From positions 1,484,128 to 1,548,127 of the forward strand of contig CM055107.1 in the NCBI GenBank assembly GCA_029204225.1: DNA of 64,000 nt, given 5' to 3'. A program made the translations under genes and the position numbers. A model generated the notes under the pieces. That model ran no database searches and had not been told where the DNA came from. It was given only the letters and a program-made list of their open reading frames with translations. The first letter of the stretch is position 1; every line of letters starts with the position of its first letter. Shown here one piece after another: positions 1 to 12,200 of this stretch. The DNA comes from Diphasiastrum complanatum (Eukaryota > Streptophyta > Lycopodiopsida > Lycopodiales > Lycopodiaceae).

Positions 1-107
1 GGTATAATTCCACCCGAAATTATGAAAATGAGCTGGTTCCCGGTACCCAACGACAGGCATAATCTCGTGTGTGAAATAATTTGAGGTTAAGAAATTTCTG
101 CAAGGTT
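1..107 (-). other. Start of the ABCE1 3' untranslated region
   Basis: This stretch lies directly downstream of the ABCE1 stop. I see no AATAAA-type polyadenylation signal in it, so the transcript end lies beyond the window edge. Confidence 0.6.
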
Positions 108-227
108 CTAGTCATCAAGATAGTAATATGAGCCTGCAGACTTCTGTTCCCGGTCTTTGGTTGAATCCAACTTATTAATGCGGGGCCTGAAATTGGTCGG
201 ATCTCGCCTGAACGTTATATCCAGGTG
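108..227 (-). CDS. ABCE1: ABCE1 exon 11 and stop codon
   Basis: The last exon follows an AAAACAG acceptor, reads [18 protein letters not shown] and ends with the conserved tail GSYYYLDD and a TAG at 108-110. The stop falls exactly at the conserved C-terminus of the family. Confidence 0.96.
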   Translation of the reverse strand, partial: HLDITFRRDPTNFRPRINKLDSTKDREQKSAGSYYYLDD

Positions 228-3200
228 CTGTTTTATAATCAAAACATACAGCCAAAATAATTTGTTAGCATAGATTCAAAAAAAGAACAATTTGTAAGAA
301 CAAAGGTTTCACAATTCTTGAAAACAACACTATTGTCAACGTAGATTGGGTAAGTGGGAAGTTCACAAACCGAGAGGAAGAGGTTCATCCCCGTTAGAAG
401 ACTCTGTGGAGCGTTCGCAGAACAATTTACGGAAGGTCTTCCTTCATAGACAATAACTCTATCTGCTAAATACGTTGCCATGATGAAATCGTGCTCAACA
501 ACAAAAGCAGTCTTTTTTGCATGAAGAATAAAGCGCTTGATGACCTTCGCCGCTACAATACGCTGCTCTGAATCCAGATATGCACTAGGCTCATCTATCA
601 GGTAAATATCCGCAGGCTGAAAACATTTTTTTAAAAGAGAAGTTAAGAAGCCACAAATCAACAGATTCATTTACTGCCTGCTAAAAAGATGGATCATTTG
701 GTTGTACATTGTATATTCTACAGACATTCATCTTCAGTTCAATAAAAATAAAAGCTGCAACTTGGACTGCAGGCATGTAATTGGGAGAAAGTGTCCTTTC
801 TACCAGGCTGCAATACCAATTTGAGAAGAAATAAAAATCTCAATAGGAATTCCCAAGCGGGAAACAATGAAGTGGCAGGCCCTCAAAAGTTTAAACAGAT
901 TTTTCTTTCCTCATGATGCCCAAACTCTCAGACAAAGCCATAAAATGAGCCCCCCTAGACTATAGGCTTAGAATCACTAGAATCACATTCTTCAGGCTTG
1001 TTCAGCAAACTCGGTACTTTTTCAGCAATGGGCTCACTTGGAAACAACCTTCAGCAATTTTGAAACAAGGTACTTGCAGTACGTAATATATTAGTCATAC
1101 CTTGCCAAGACAAAGGCATAAAGCAACCCGCTGCAACTCTCCACCTGAAAGGTTGATGACATCCTGATCCATAAGTGCTTCTATCTGTAGTGGCTTCATA
1201 ACATCTGTGTTAAATTGAGGGTGCATGTATGAATCTCGAATCTTCTGATGCAACAAATGTCGCACAGTAGACGTGAATTTGGGGCTTATTTTTTGTGGCT
1301 TGTAAGAGACATTGAACTCCGGTACCTCATCCTCTTCCCCTTTTTCATCAGGTTTCAGCAGACCAGCCTACATATGCATGATCGTAGCAGTAAAAAAAAG
1401 TTATATAGAACAGTAGTTTTATGAAATAATACCATAAAGTCTAACTCAAAATCAAAATGCTCCGGAGCTCTGCATCCATATAGAGCAAAAAAGATTGAAG
1501 TAGCTGAGATGATGTAACAAACTAAACCTTTGAGCTACGTTGTTTGCAGAATCGGTCAAGTAAGTTTTAACATAACGATGTATAGTCTAGGATATTACTC
1601 GAATATCACATGAAAATGTGCTAACTTAAGTTTATCTAGTCCACCCACAAAGTCTTAGATGATCAAATCCATCATGCATCAACTGGACTATATGCAATTG
1701 TCTGGGACAATCCTGCTGACATCATCAGCACCCAAGAGTAAGAGCAGGTTACATGCATAAAGATGTGTCCACATAACCTTTCATAAGACGTGTCCACAAC
1801 TTAGTGGAACAAGTTGGTTTTTTAAATTTAAAAAAAGAGTATATAAACCCCGCTGGCCCGCAAGTTCTTCATTTTACAGTTTGTGAGCTGGAAAAGTGCG
1901 CCTTCATGCATATAGGAGATAAGCTGAGAGGTGGATCTGCTGTCTTTTTTTTTGTCATCATGATTTTTGGTATGTCGGTGTGATCAACTGCAGGATTGCC
2001 TAGTGATCATATTTTCGGTTTTTAGATCCCATTTTGTAAGTTTTTTCCGTATTGGTTTTTTTGGAAGTTTTTTCCTATGATGGGCATAGAATGGACTGCA
2101 GGCATCGAATTTGGATACTTTTTTGTGCATTTGGTTTGTATACAAATGTGTGAACCTGGTGTTTAACATTTGGTGTTTAGTGTTTGTTGTTTTATTGTTT
2201 TGTGTTTTGTATTTTGTAATTCAGGTTTAGTGGTCGAGTTGCTAGGGTTCAGAATTAGGGTTTGCGATTTTTTATTAAGGATTTTTGAGTTTTTGGTTTA
2301 GGTCACATCATGCCTAGGCCGTCATATTGGGATGAGGTACATCTTCTACATGATGAGGATGGTAGATATGGTGGGACTGGCACTAAGCGTTGGTCCCTTA
2401 TGCCTTTTTGATTACTCCAACACACTCACCAGCATCTTGTCGGTGCATCTGAGGTGGCCACAGTTGGCATACGCGGTTGCCCCATGGTTCCAGAGGCAGC
2501 GCAGCATCGTATGATTGAGACTTACTTGTGATCGGGCACATCAGTTTCTATAGCACCCAAACCTGATGTGGCACCAGTTGTTAGTCAAGACCGCTCCTCT
2601 AGCTGTCACCCACCAGTCGCTCCCTCGAGCATTCTTGAGAGAATCAAACATGTAGGTGCTGTTGTCTTTGCTTCCACGAGTCGACCATCCACATCTACCA
2701 CACCTATCACATCCACCAAACCTCCCATTGTTAGACTCTCACTTACTGCAAACCTCCAGGCGTTGGTTAACCACAAGAGACCAAACGATTTACGTTCCAC
2801 CCCGGCATGGGACCTAATCCGGGTCCACCCTCCGTGCCCTAGCCTGTGACCGTATCAAGCAAGATCCGACCTCCATCCTAGACAGTGTCCCATACCATTG
2901 CCTAGGCTCTCAGCCATCTCCCGCCTCAAGCTAGCACTCATCCTCGCCGTGCACATGCTCTCCATCCACCTCCTCCTAGGTAGATAGAATGGATGGCAAA
3001 TGAGTCCTCCTCCCCTTGTATACCTCCAAGGAGAGAGACTCCAAGCCATGGGCACATCCTAGATCAGGACACGTGGCAACCATGCAGGTTCACGAGTCAT
3101 CGGTCAAGTCAGCAGGCCCAGTCATCGTCTAGTCTCAAGTTTGGGTTTGGGACCCAAGAGAGTTGGGTCCCTAATATTCTCTTCTCCTTAAAAAATTCCT

Positions 3201-6200
3201 TATGTAATGAAGAAAATTTGGGAACTTCAGCCTAAGGTCATGTTCTTTTTCCCAAGTATCATCGTCCTCGAAGCTTCCTTTCCAACGAACCAAGTACTCA
3301 ATACTTGCCGTAGGTACAAAGGATGTCAGGTCCTCAGGCTGAACTAGGTCCTCCTGAAGTATCAAGTCATCCTTTCCACCAAGTCGTTCCTTTAAACAAC
3401 TAATTTGAAAAACTGGATGAACCTTAACACCTTGAGGAAGTTCCAGCTGATAAGCATTCCGATGGAGTTTCCTTACTATACGGAATGGTCCTGCATAACA
3501 AGGTAATAACTTAGGACATTTTCCAGTCTTTAATACCTTAGAGTCTTTGGGATTCTAAGATATACCCAAGCCCCCTCCTCATAGACCCTAGGTCGTCGCT
3601 TTTGATTGGCGTAAAACTGGGCTCTATCTTGAGCCGTTTTCACGTTCTCGCGAGCAACAAGCAACATTTCTTGCATATCATGCAGGAAATCTACTGCTGC
3701 TTTAACCTTTAGGCCTTTGAGGCCCACCGAAATGGGAGCCCTAGGCTGGAAACCATACATCAAAGAAAATGGACTAAAACCTGTTGCTAAGTAGTAGGCC
3801 TAATGGAGATAAATAAACCATGGTTACACAACTCTCGACCTTTTGGGTCAAAGTAACCTATGGTAATGTAAACAATTCCATTTAGAGCTTCCTTAGATTT
3901 TTTATCACCTTTGGATGTGTTGGAAGAAGGCATCCCTTTCCACTTGCCTTTACTTTTGCTTTTTGCAAAGAAAGCTTGATCTTCTTGCTCACCAAAGTTG
4001 ATCCTTGTTTGCTCCTCTTGAAGGAGTAAGCCAACAAGTTCGTCGAAGGAGATTTCTCGTCCCCTAAGAGAAATGCTCAATGACGACACAAAGGGAAGGT
4101 AAGAATTAGGAAGAGAGCTGAAAGTAATAGATACAAATTGTGAGTCTTCAATCACCTCATCGATACTAAGAACCTCCTCTTGAAGATCCTTGATCTTCGT
4201 CAAGTGGTTCATAAGCAAATCACCTTCTTGCATCTTCAAGGTAGAAAGTTGATTTCGAAGATATACCACTTTTGCCGCATTCTTTACTTGAAACATCTTG
4301 GCAAGAGTCTCCCAAGCACTTTTGGAAGTCTTGCAAGATCTAATATGTGGAAGGATAGATCTCTTCACCGATAATGCAATGATGGAATGTGCTGGTGCAT
4401 CTCGTCGATCCCAGTTATTTTGCTTATCGGAAGACACAACCGTTGATGATGAAGTAGTTGACAGGTGCCAAGGTAGGTGGCCTCTCTGAATCACCATTAA
4501 CTACTTCCCATAAACCTTTTGCAAAAAGAAGGTTCTTAATCATGTAACATCACAAAAAATAGTTTGTGCCATCCAGCCTATCTTCATTAAATACAGAACC
4601 AATTGACTCCGATTCTTTAGCCATAACAGAAAAATCAGCTTGTAGTAGATAGGAAAAAGATTTTCCAAGACAAAATCTACTCAATGGGCAGCAACCATAA
4701 AGCTGAAAATATGAGCACAATTGATTGCAATACTCCAGATGCAATTTGCTCAAAGAATAATGAAATAGGTGGCTGATTTCTGCACAAAAAACAAAATGCT
4801 CACAAATAGGTAGACTTCAAATTAAGCCAACACTAAAACCAAAATTGTGGCCGAAAATGAGTGCACACTACATGCACGTATAGGGCTGATGGTAGCACCC
4901 TCCTGCAAGCTCACCAACAAGAAAATTTCAGCAAAAAATGTGTCAAAAACACATGTATCTTCTTTTGTAGATGGGCGCCCTCCTACAAAGAAGTGGATCT
5001 GAAAATTTTAGCATGTATTTGATTAAAAAACACATGGAAACAGCTTGAGCATGGGCACCCTACGGCAAGCCCTCAAAATAGTGGAGGTGCCCTCCTTTTT
5101 CCTGCAAAAAAGCTATTAGAATATGAACAGATTCTTCACTTGCAAAAATCAGCCACTTGCTGATTTTCTGCTACCAAAAGAGAAGAAGATAGCTTCTTGT
5201 AGGGCGCCCTCCTGTAAGCAATTTGAACACCTAGTGGCTCTGATACCATGTAGGAAATAGAAGCCTAAGGATCCAGGATCTTAACTATTCAATCACACAA
5301 AGCATTCTCAAAAGAAAGAGAGAGATGGCTGGTAACCCTCTTGTGGGAACTCGTGGACAGCCAAGGAGAATAGTAATGATGCTTACAAAAGTGTCAAAGT
5401 AACCTATGGTAATGTAAGCAATTCCATTTACATTCCAACATTTTCAACGAAAAGCTGAATTACGCCATTTTAGTTAACCTGTCAACTATAACCCAAATAG
5501 CATCATTTTGCTTCCCTGTCCGAGGTAGCCCAACCACAAAGTCCATGGATACTTTCCCACTTTCTTTCGGGAATTTCCAAGGGCATTAGTAAATCAGCTG
5601 CCTTAAGTCTTTTAGCTCTATTAACCTGGCATTGTCCGCACTTGCGAACATATGCCTCCACTTGACTTTTTAAGTTTGGCCAATAAAAGTTCCTTTTTAT
5701 TAAGTCAAGCGTACTTTGTGAGCCAGGGTGCCCTGTACACGGGCTGTCATGAAATTCATGTAGGATTTGCACCCTAATGTCATCATTTTCTAACACACAA
5801 ACCTTTCCATTTCGGAAAAGTAACCCATTCCTAATGGAATAGTCTTTTAATATCTTGTCCTGAGGAGAAATCTTGCATTCCAAGCTCATCACTAGATCTA
5901 GAAGAACCTACCAGGACGTCTAGCCAAATTCGACCCAAGTACCTATCGGTCTTACACAGATCTCTTAAGGACAAATATAACTCAGATTGGATCTCAAAAA
6001 AGCTTAATTGATTAACCTCTCCAATTTGGCTTAAGGCATCTGCGACACTATTAGAAGTACCCTTCCGGTACTCAATGTCATAATGACATGACATTCTTGG
6101 AGCATTTTCGACCATCTGGCCTTCTTGGCATGAAGAAGTTGCTATGAAAGAGATTGGTTTCATCAATATCCTCCCTTGATAGTGCTGGAGGTACTGAGCC

Positions 6201-9200
6201 ATCAGTTGGTAAACAGAGAGCAGCAGCAAATGTTGCCTCCGAGATGTCCATATCCTAGTTCCATGAACCTGTGTCGAATCTACAGCATTCGTGACCTCAA
6301 TCATTCCTTGAACAAATTCATTGCTAGCTTCGATCAGAACTGTTGACAGATCAACCTGTAAGGTATAACCTAGTCCGCATCGATTAGGTGCTGTAGTTAC
6401 ATAGTATTTGAGGTTCTCAAAACTCTTATTCAACTCTTCAGTCCAAGTCACCGGAGGACTGAACTTACTGTGCCGGCTAACTCTCTTAGCCCCTTTGAGG
6501 ACATTTGTCAAAGCTAATGCAATTAATGCATAGCGCAAGATAAATCTATGAAAAAACCCCGTGTAGCCCAAAAAGGACTTAACCTCACGGATGGTTTTAG
6601 GAATTGGCCATTCACGAACCTGTCCGACTTTATTAGGGTCAATTTCCAACCCATGGTCCGAAATAACGTGTCCAAGGTAAAGTAACCTTTTCTGGAAGAA
6701 AACACATTTGGACTCCTTGGCAAAAAGCTTCTCCTATCTAAGTAACTTTAAGACAGTCCTGAGATGCTCCTCATGCTCCTCCAAAGTCTTACTATAGATG
6801 AGAATATCATCTAAGTAAACTATCACGAACTTTCCCAGATATGGACGAAGAAGATCGTTCATCATCTGCTGGAAAGTCGCTGGAGCATTTGTCAAGCCAA
6901 ATGGTAAAACCAGAAACTCATAATGGTCGTAACTAGTTCTAAACCCGGTTTTTTCAACATCCTCTGTCTTTATGCGAATCTAATGATACCCTAATCTCAA
7001 ATCGATTTTGGTGAAGTACCTTGCACCATGTAACCGATCAACCAATTCATCCATTCGTGGCAAGGGATAACGGTTTTTAATCGTTAATTTATTTAATTTT
7101 TTAAAGTCCACACAAAGACGAGTACCTCCGTCTTTTTTATCAACAAGGAGCACAAGTGCCCCCAAGGAGATTTACTAGGCCTAATTAGTAACATGGCCCA
7201 TCTTAAGGTAATTTTGCAGTTGCCTATAAACCTCATCCTCTTCAGTAGTACTCATCCTGTAAGGATACAATGATACAGGAGAACTACCAGGAATTAGTTT
7301 AATACCATGGTCAACACCCCTAGAGGGGGGAAGACCCTCAGGAAGTTGCTCAGGAAACACATCGTTAAATTCTGCCTAAGTTTCCCAAAGATTTCACCTT
7401 CTGGTGAATTTTCCTGCTTTAGGTTATTAGACATTAATTCCATTTGGAAATTGTAAAATTGCAAATTACATTCTTCATGATAAGTGAAATCTTAACCAAC
7501 ATAAGTAAGAATTACAATCCACAGTATCCATACATATAACAGTTTCTAAAACAGAAAGCATATACGGAGAAGAAATATCAACACTTCCATTCAATTCTAT
7601 AAGTGAGTCGTTATGCTAGAACGACAAACTGTGAGTTACATAGTTTTTCTTCATAGACTTGTTCCTCTCATAGAACCACTCCTTTCCAAGTATTACATCT
7701 ACCCTATCTAAATTCATAATGTGAAAGTCTAATTTATCCTTATAGGCTTGAATTTGAATCGGTAGATGTGGGACTATCCGGTCCCAAACTTGGCTTTCCG
7801 CTCATGTTGCCAACTTCACTGTATAATGGTGGTCACTTTGCCTTGTTTCCACCCTTAGCTTCTGCAACAAATTAGCATTAATAAAATTGTGTGTGGAACC
7901 ATCAGCAAATAAAACGGCTTGGCCACCCACAACCCCCTTCATACCAAAAACAGCCATGTTAAAACAACAATGCTCACACACAGAATTACCAGCAAAGGAA
8001 AGATCAACACTAGATATGCTAGAGTTACCTGGCGTCTTAAAAGATGCCCCTTTAGCCTTCCGTTTCTTCGGACATTCCTTCGCGACATGACCTGGTTCCC
8101 TGCAATTAAAGCACAAATTGTCGCTTCTGGCTTTCATAAAGGTTTCTTGGTCCAAGGTAGATCTTTTCTTCGATTTACCAGAACCCGAAGACTCATCTTT
8201 TGCCTTATCTTTCGATTTCTTTGGAAAGAAAAGCTTCTTACCCTTTACGTCAGGCAAGACACCAGTCTCAAGCTTGGCCACTATACGAGTATCATCGTAT
8301 ATCCTGGCGAAGCGAGCAGCATCCTCGAGGGTAAGAGGCTGGTTCCTCTTGACCTCTAGCTGAGTCTCTTGGCAACCCAAGAATAAAATGCAACTTTACT
8401 AAAAGAGGATCTATTCTAGTTGCAAAATGAGAATAGACCTCTTGAAATTCTTGTAAATACTGATCCAGGGGCCGAGGGGCCGGTTCCCCAAATGAATCGT
8501 TGCATATTGAAGATAAAATTCAAAATCATCCAAAATGGGAAGGAAGGCCGCCTTAAAGGCCTTACAAACATCCTCCCAAATCTTAGGAACTTCCTTACCC
8601 CTCAAATCTTGCCACCAGGTAAAAGCTTTACCTCGCAGGTACATGATGGCTAGATTGATCTTGTTGTCATCGGACAAATCATGCATGGAAAAGTGTGAAT
8701 TCCATCGATCGATCCACGGCAAGACCACCTCCGGGGTTCTATCCTTCTTTTCCCCAACAAAAATCTCAAGGGTAAACAAGTGTTGATGCAATAGCTGCCT
8801 TAACTACGTCAATTCCTTCAAATCATGCTGATCCCGAGAATGTTTCGATTAACAATCTGTTGTTGTAGATTGTTAATTGCAAGCAACAAGGCTTCGTAAT
8901 CCATGGTAGAGGTAGATGTCGTTACCTCATGAGCAGGAGACATAGGATGTGTGGTAGGATTAGGATCCATATCTCAAGAGCTTGAAGAGAGGTGAATTAA
9001 GAAAGAGAGAGTTGAAAAAGATCAAAAGCAACTCAAGGAAGGTAGATACAAGTCTAATCTTGCTGGCCTTCCCAATCCAAATGGTATTGTCCAGGGCTGC
9101 CATGAGGAATAAGAGACAGCAAAGAGAGGAATGTACCACCACCTCCACCTCTTCTTCTCATGAAATCTTGCATAAGAGAGGCATACCTCCCTCTCCATGC

Positions 9201-12200
9201 TTGCTTACACCCTGCCAAGTGGCCTTGCCTTGCCACCTTGCCTCCACATAAGCAAATCTGGCCACCTACCAGCTTTCCTGCCAGCTGGCGGCCAGGTCTC
9301 ACCCCTCCCCCTTACCTTCTTCGTTGGCCTACCCTGTTCCACGGGCCACAGGCAGAAGGCCTTCGCAGGGGGTCAGTTGGTTTTTTTCTCTATCCTGCCT
9401 GCGGACGGACAAACTCCTTCGCTGCTGGTCAGCGGGACTAAAGGCATAACCGTTTTTTTAAAAGTGGGGGGCCCCGCGAAATAACAGTCCGCTACGCTGC
9501 ATCTGAGTGGAACTGCAATCCGCTGCAGCCTGCCACCTGTCCATCCCTGAATAGTGCCACGTGGCAGCGCTCCAAAGGGCCAAAGTCTGTGGTTTTTTTT
9601 TTCCTCAAAAAAACTCAAAAAACAGCGAAAAGAAGGAAACCAGAAGGGGCCTAAAACCACATTTCTCGCCTAAATTGAATTCCGTCAAAAGATTCAAAAC
9701 TTACAAGAAATCAACTTAGGATCAACACACCTGCTTTCGGCATGTAGTGGCTCTGATACCATATGTTAGACTCTCACTTTTGCAAACCTCTAGGTGCCGG
9801 TTAACCACAAGAGACCAAACGATTCACGTTCCACCCCGCCATAGGACCTGATCTAGGTCCACCCTCCGTGCCCTGGCCTGTGACCGTATCAAGCAAGATC
9901 CGACCTCCATCCTAGACAGTGTCCCATACCATTGCCTAGGCTCTCAGCCATCTCCCACCTCAAGCTAGCACTCATCCTCGCCGTGCACACGCTCTCCATC
10001 CACCTCCTCCTAGGTAGATATAATGGATGGCAAATGAGTCCTCCTCCCCTTGTATACCTCCAAGGAGAGAGACTCCAAGCCATGCGCACGTCCTAGATCA
10101 TGACACGTGGCAACCATGCAGGTTCACGAGTCACCGGTCAAGTCAGCAGGCCCAGTCATCGTCCAGTCTCAAGTTTGGGTTTTGGACCCAAGAGAGTTGG
10201 GTCCCTAACACCCACCACCCTGAGAGACCTTCCACATCTTCAGCAGCTGACAGGCCTAGCACATCAACAGCAGCTCCACCTCCGGCAGTGCCCTCATCTA
10301 CCGGTAGTGTGTCCCACTTTCGTCAAACCTAGATCATGTTGCTGATGTTCGAGCAGCACCCCCACCACCCCGTCCTCCTATGTTCATATCCACCTCACGT
10401 TCCGCTATGCCTCAACACTATTCGCCAGTCTTTCTGAAGGGGCAACGATGAGGTAGCTGATAGGGCATTGGTTGACATGTTCTTTGGCCTGAATTTGCCA
10501 TTTGCTATAGCAGACACCCACCTATTTAGAGATGTCGTTACTTCTGTCACTGCATGCACCCTTGCCTATAGGCCCCCGACCACTGAGGCCCTACACACCT
10601 TAGGGCAGCATACGACCGCGTTGATACAGTCGTCAACATACTCATTCCTAGTTGCATGGGCACCATGTTCTAGAAGGCGGTGGACTCTTCTCATGGGGGT
10701 GCCATCTAGGATGGGCGCTATATATTTGAGCAGATTGAGGGAGCCATACAACATATTGGCCCCGCTCATCTGGTGCAAGTTGTCACAGATAATGCATCCA
10801 ACTGCTTTGAGATAGGAAGGATTTTGACACTTACCAAACCCCCACATTGTATGGACTCCATGTGCGGCCCACTCCATTGACTTGATGTTCAAAGGAATTT
10901 CTCGTCTGGATTGCGTCATTGCTATCACATCTAGAGCCATGACCGTAGTGAACTTTGTCAAACGAAGGCATCAAGCCCTAGCCATGTTTCGCATGCATAG
11001 TCGCTGGGACCTACGGAAGCCTGCTTCCACCAGATTTGGATATCATGTATTGGTGCTTGAGCGTTTGCTCAAGTGTCGCAAGTCGCTACGCAGGATGGCC
11101 ACATCCACCGAGGTCATTGATTGGGACCAGAGCAAGGGACCTGACGGTATGGCCTTCAGTGCTACAATGTTTGTCGTGGATTTATGGCATGATGTAGATC
11201 CGCTCATCATTGTGCTAAGACCCATCTACACGATTCTTTGGCTGGTGGATCGAGAGGGCAGTACCATGGGGCTGCCGAGTTCATGGACCGCATTGGTGAG
11301 GCCTTGCAGCGGCCACTTCTTCCAAAGGCCATGTATGTATGTCAATTCAATACAGCATTATATTCAAACATGTTCATTTCATTGTATGTGTTGATGGCAG
11401 TTGGTGATCGTTTATGGTTTATTGCTTGAATGTTTTTTGCTTGTAGGATGGAGCAGCTCAGATCACGGCGGTGGGATAAGTACCATTGACCCATTCATGC
11501 AGTGGCTAACCTACTGCTCCCTCTATGGCAGTCACCTAGCCAGCTAAAGGACGAGGAGCTATCAGCTGATTGGGACACATATGTGTCATGGATCTACCCA
11601 GGACAAGGGCCGTTATACGAGCTCGAGGTTTAATAGAACATGTACAATAGACAGTTGGGTGGTTCATCGTTGTCTTTTTTCTTTGTGGTAGTGTTTTCGA
11701 GAAAGGTTTTGAGCTTACTTGTACTGTGCATATTGTTTCTAGGATTGCTCGGCATCGGCATGTGAGAGAAACTGGAACACCTGGGCGCTTGTTCACACGG
11801 AAAAGCGCAACAGGCTATTAGTGGAGCAGTTTGAGAGGTTGATGTTTTGCAATACCAACAGCAAGTTACTTCACTGCGTCGGGAGGGAGTTCCCTTTCCA
11901 TCTCGAAGATGAACCCAGATGATTGTGTGATGTTTCCTGAGGATGGGACAGAGGCAGCTATACAGGAGCAGCAGGAGGCAGTCCGTCAGAGACAATTTAC
12001 TAGATAGGCCACCAGGGCACCCACTAGCAGAGTTGCATCCAACCATAATGTTCCCGATGGTACACCCCTTTCAGAGTCTACTATGCCTACTCAGGTAATG
12101 AAACTCTTTATTTCAAGTCATGAAATTACAAATTAAACAATTGTATTGCTTATGGGCTTTCTGAATGTGTTGGCTTTGTGGATGTACTAACCTTGTGTCC

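Larger units (their letters stand above)
2729..10210 (-). mobile_element. Ty3/gypsy chromovirus-like element A, disrupted
   Basis: This is an LTR retrotransposon on the minus strand, inserted into the hAT transposase gene. It has two LTRs (2729-3176 and 9764-10210), an initiator-Met tRNA primer site at 9749-9761, gag, protease, reverse transcriptase, RNase H, integrase pieces and a C-terminal chromodomain, in gypsy order. The flanking five bases are CCCAT and CCCAC, an imperfect target duplication. The integrase core is missing and replaced by a copia fragment (3848-5430). Several frameshifts break the polyprotein, so the copy is dead. Confidence 0.9.

Noticed and set aside
239-670. A stand-alone small ATPase protein.
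   Set aside because: The frame is exon 10 of ABCE1 read through its introns; splice sites and neighbouring exons account for it.
1840-1847. TATATAAA as the hAT transposon promoter.
   Set aside because: A lone TATA-like motif in AT-rich intron DNA is expected by chance, and the distance to the reading frame is not informative.
2568-3235. Small plus- and minus-strand proteins near 2.6-3.2 kb and again near 9.9-10.3 kb.
   Set aside because: The twin open frames come from the two LTR copies of gypsy A; they recur because the LTR recurs.
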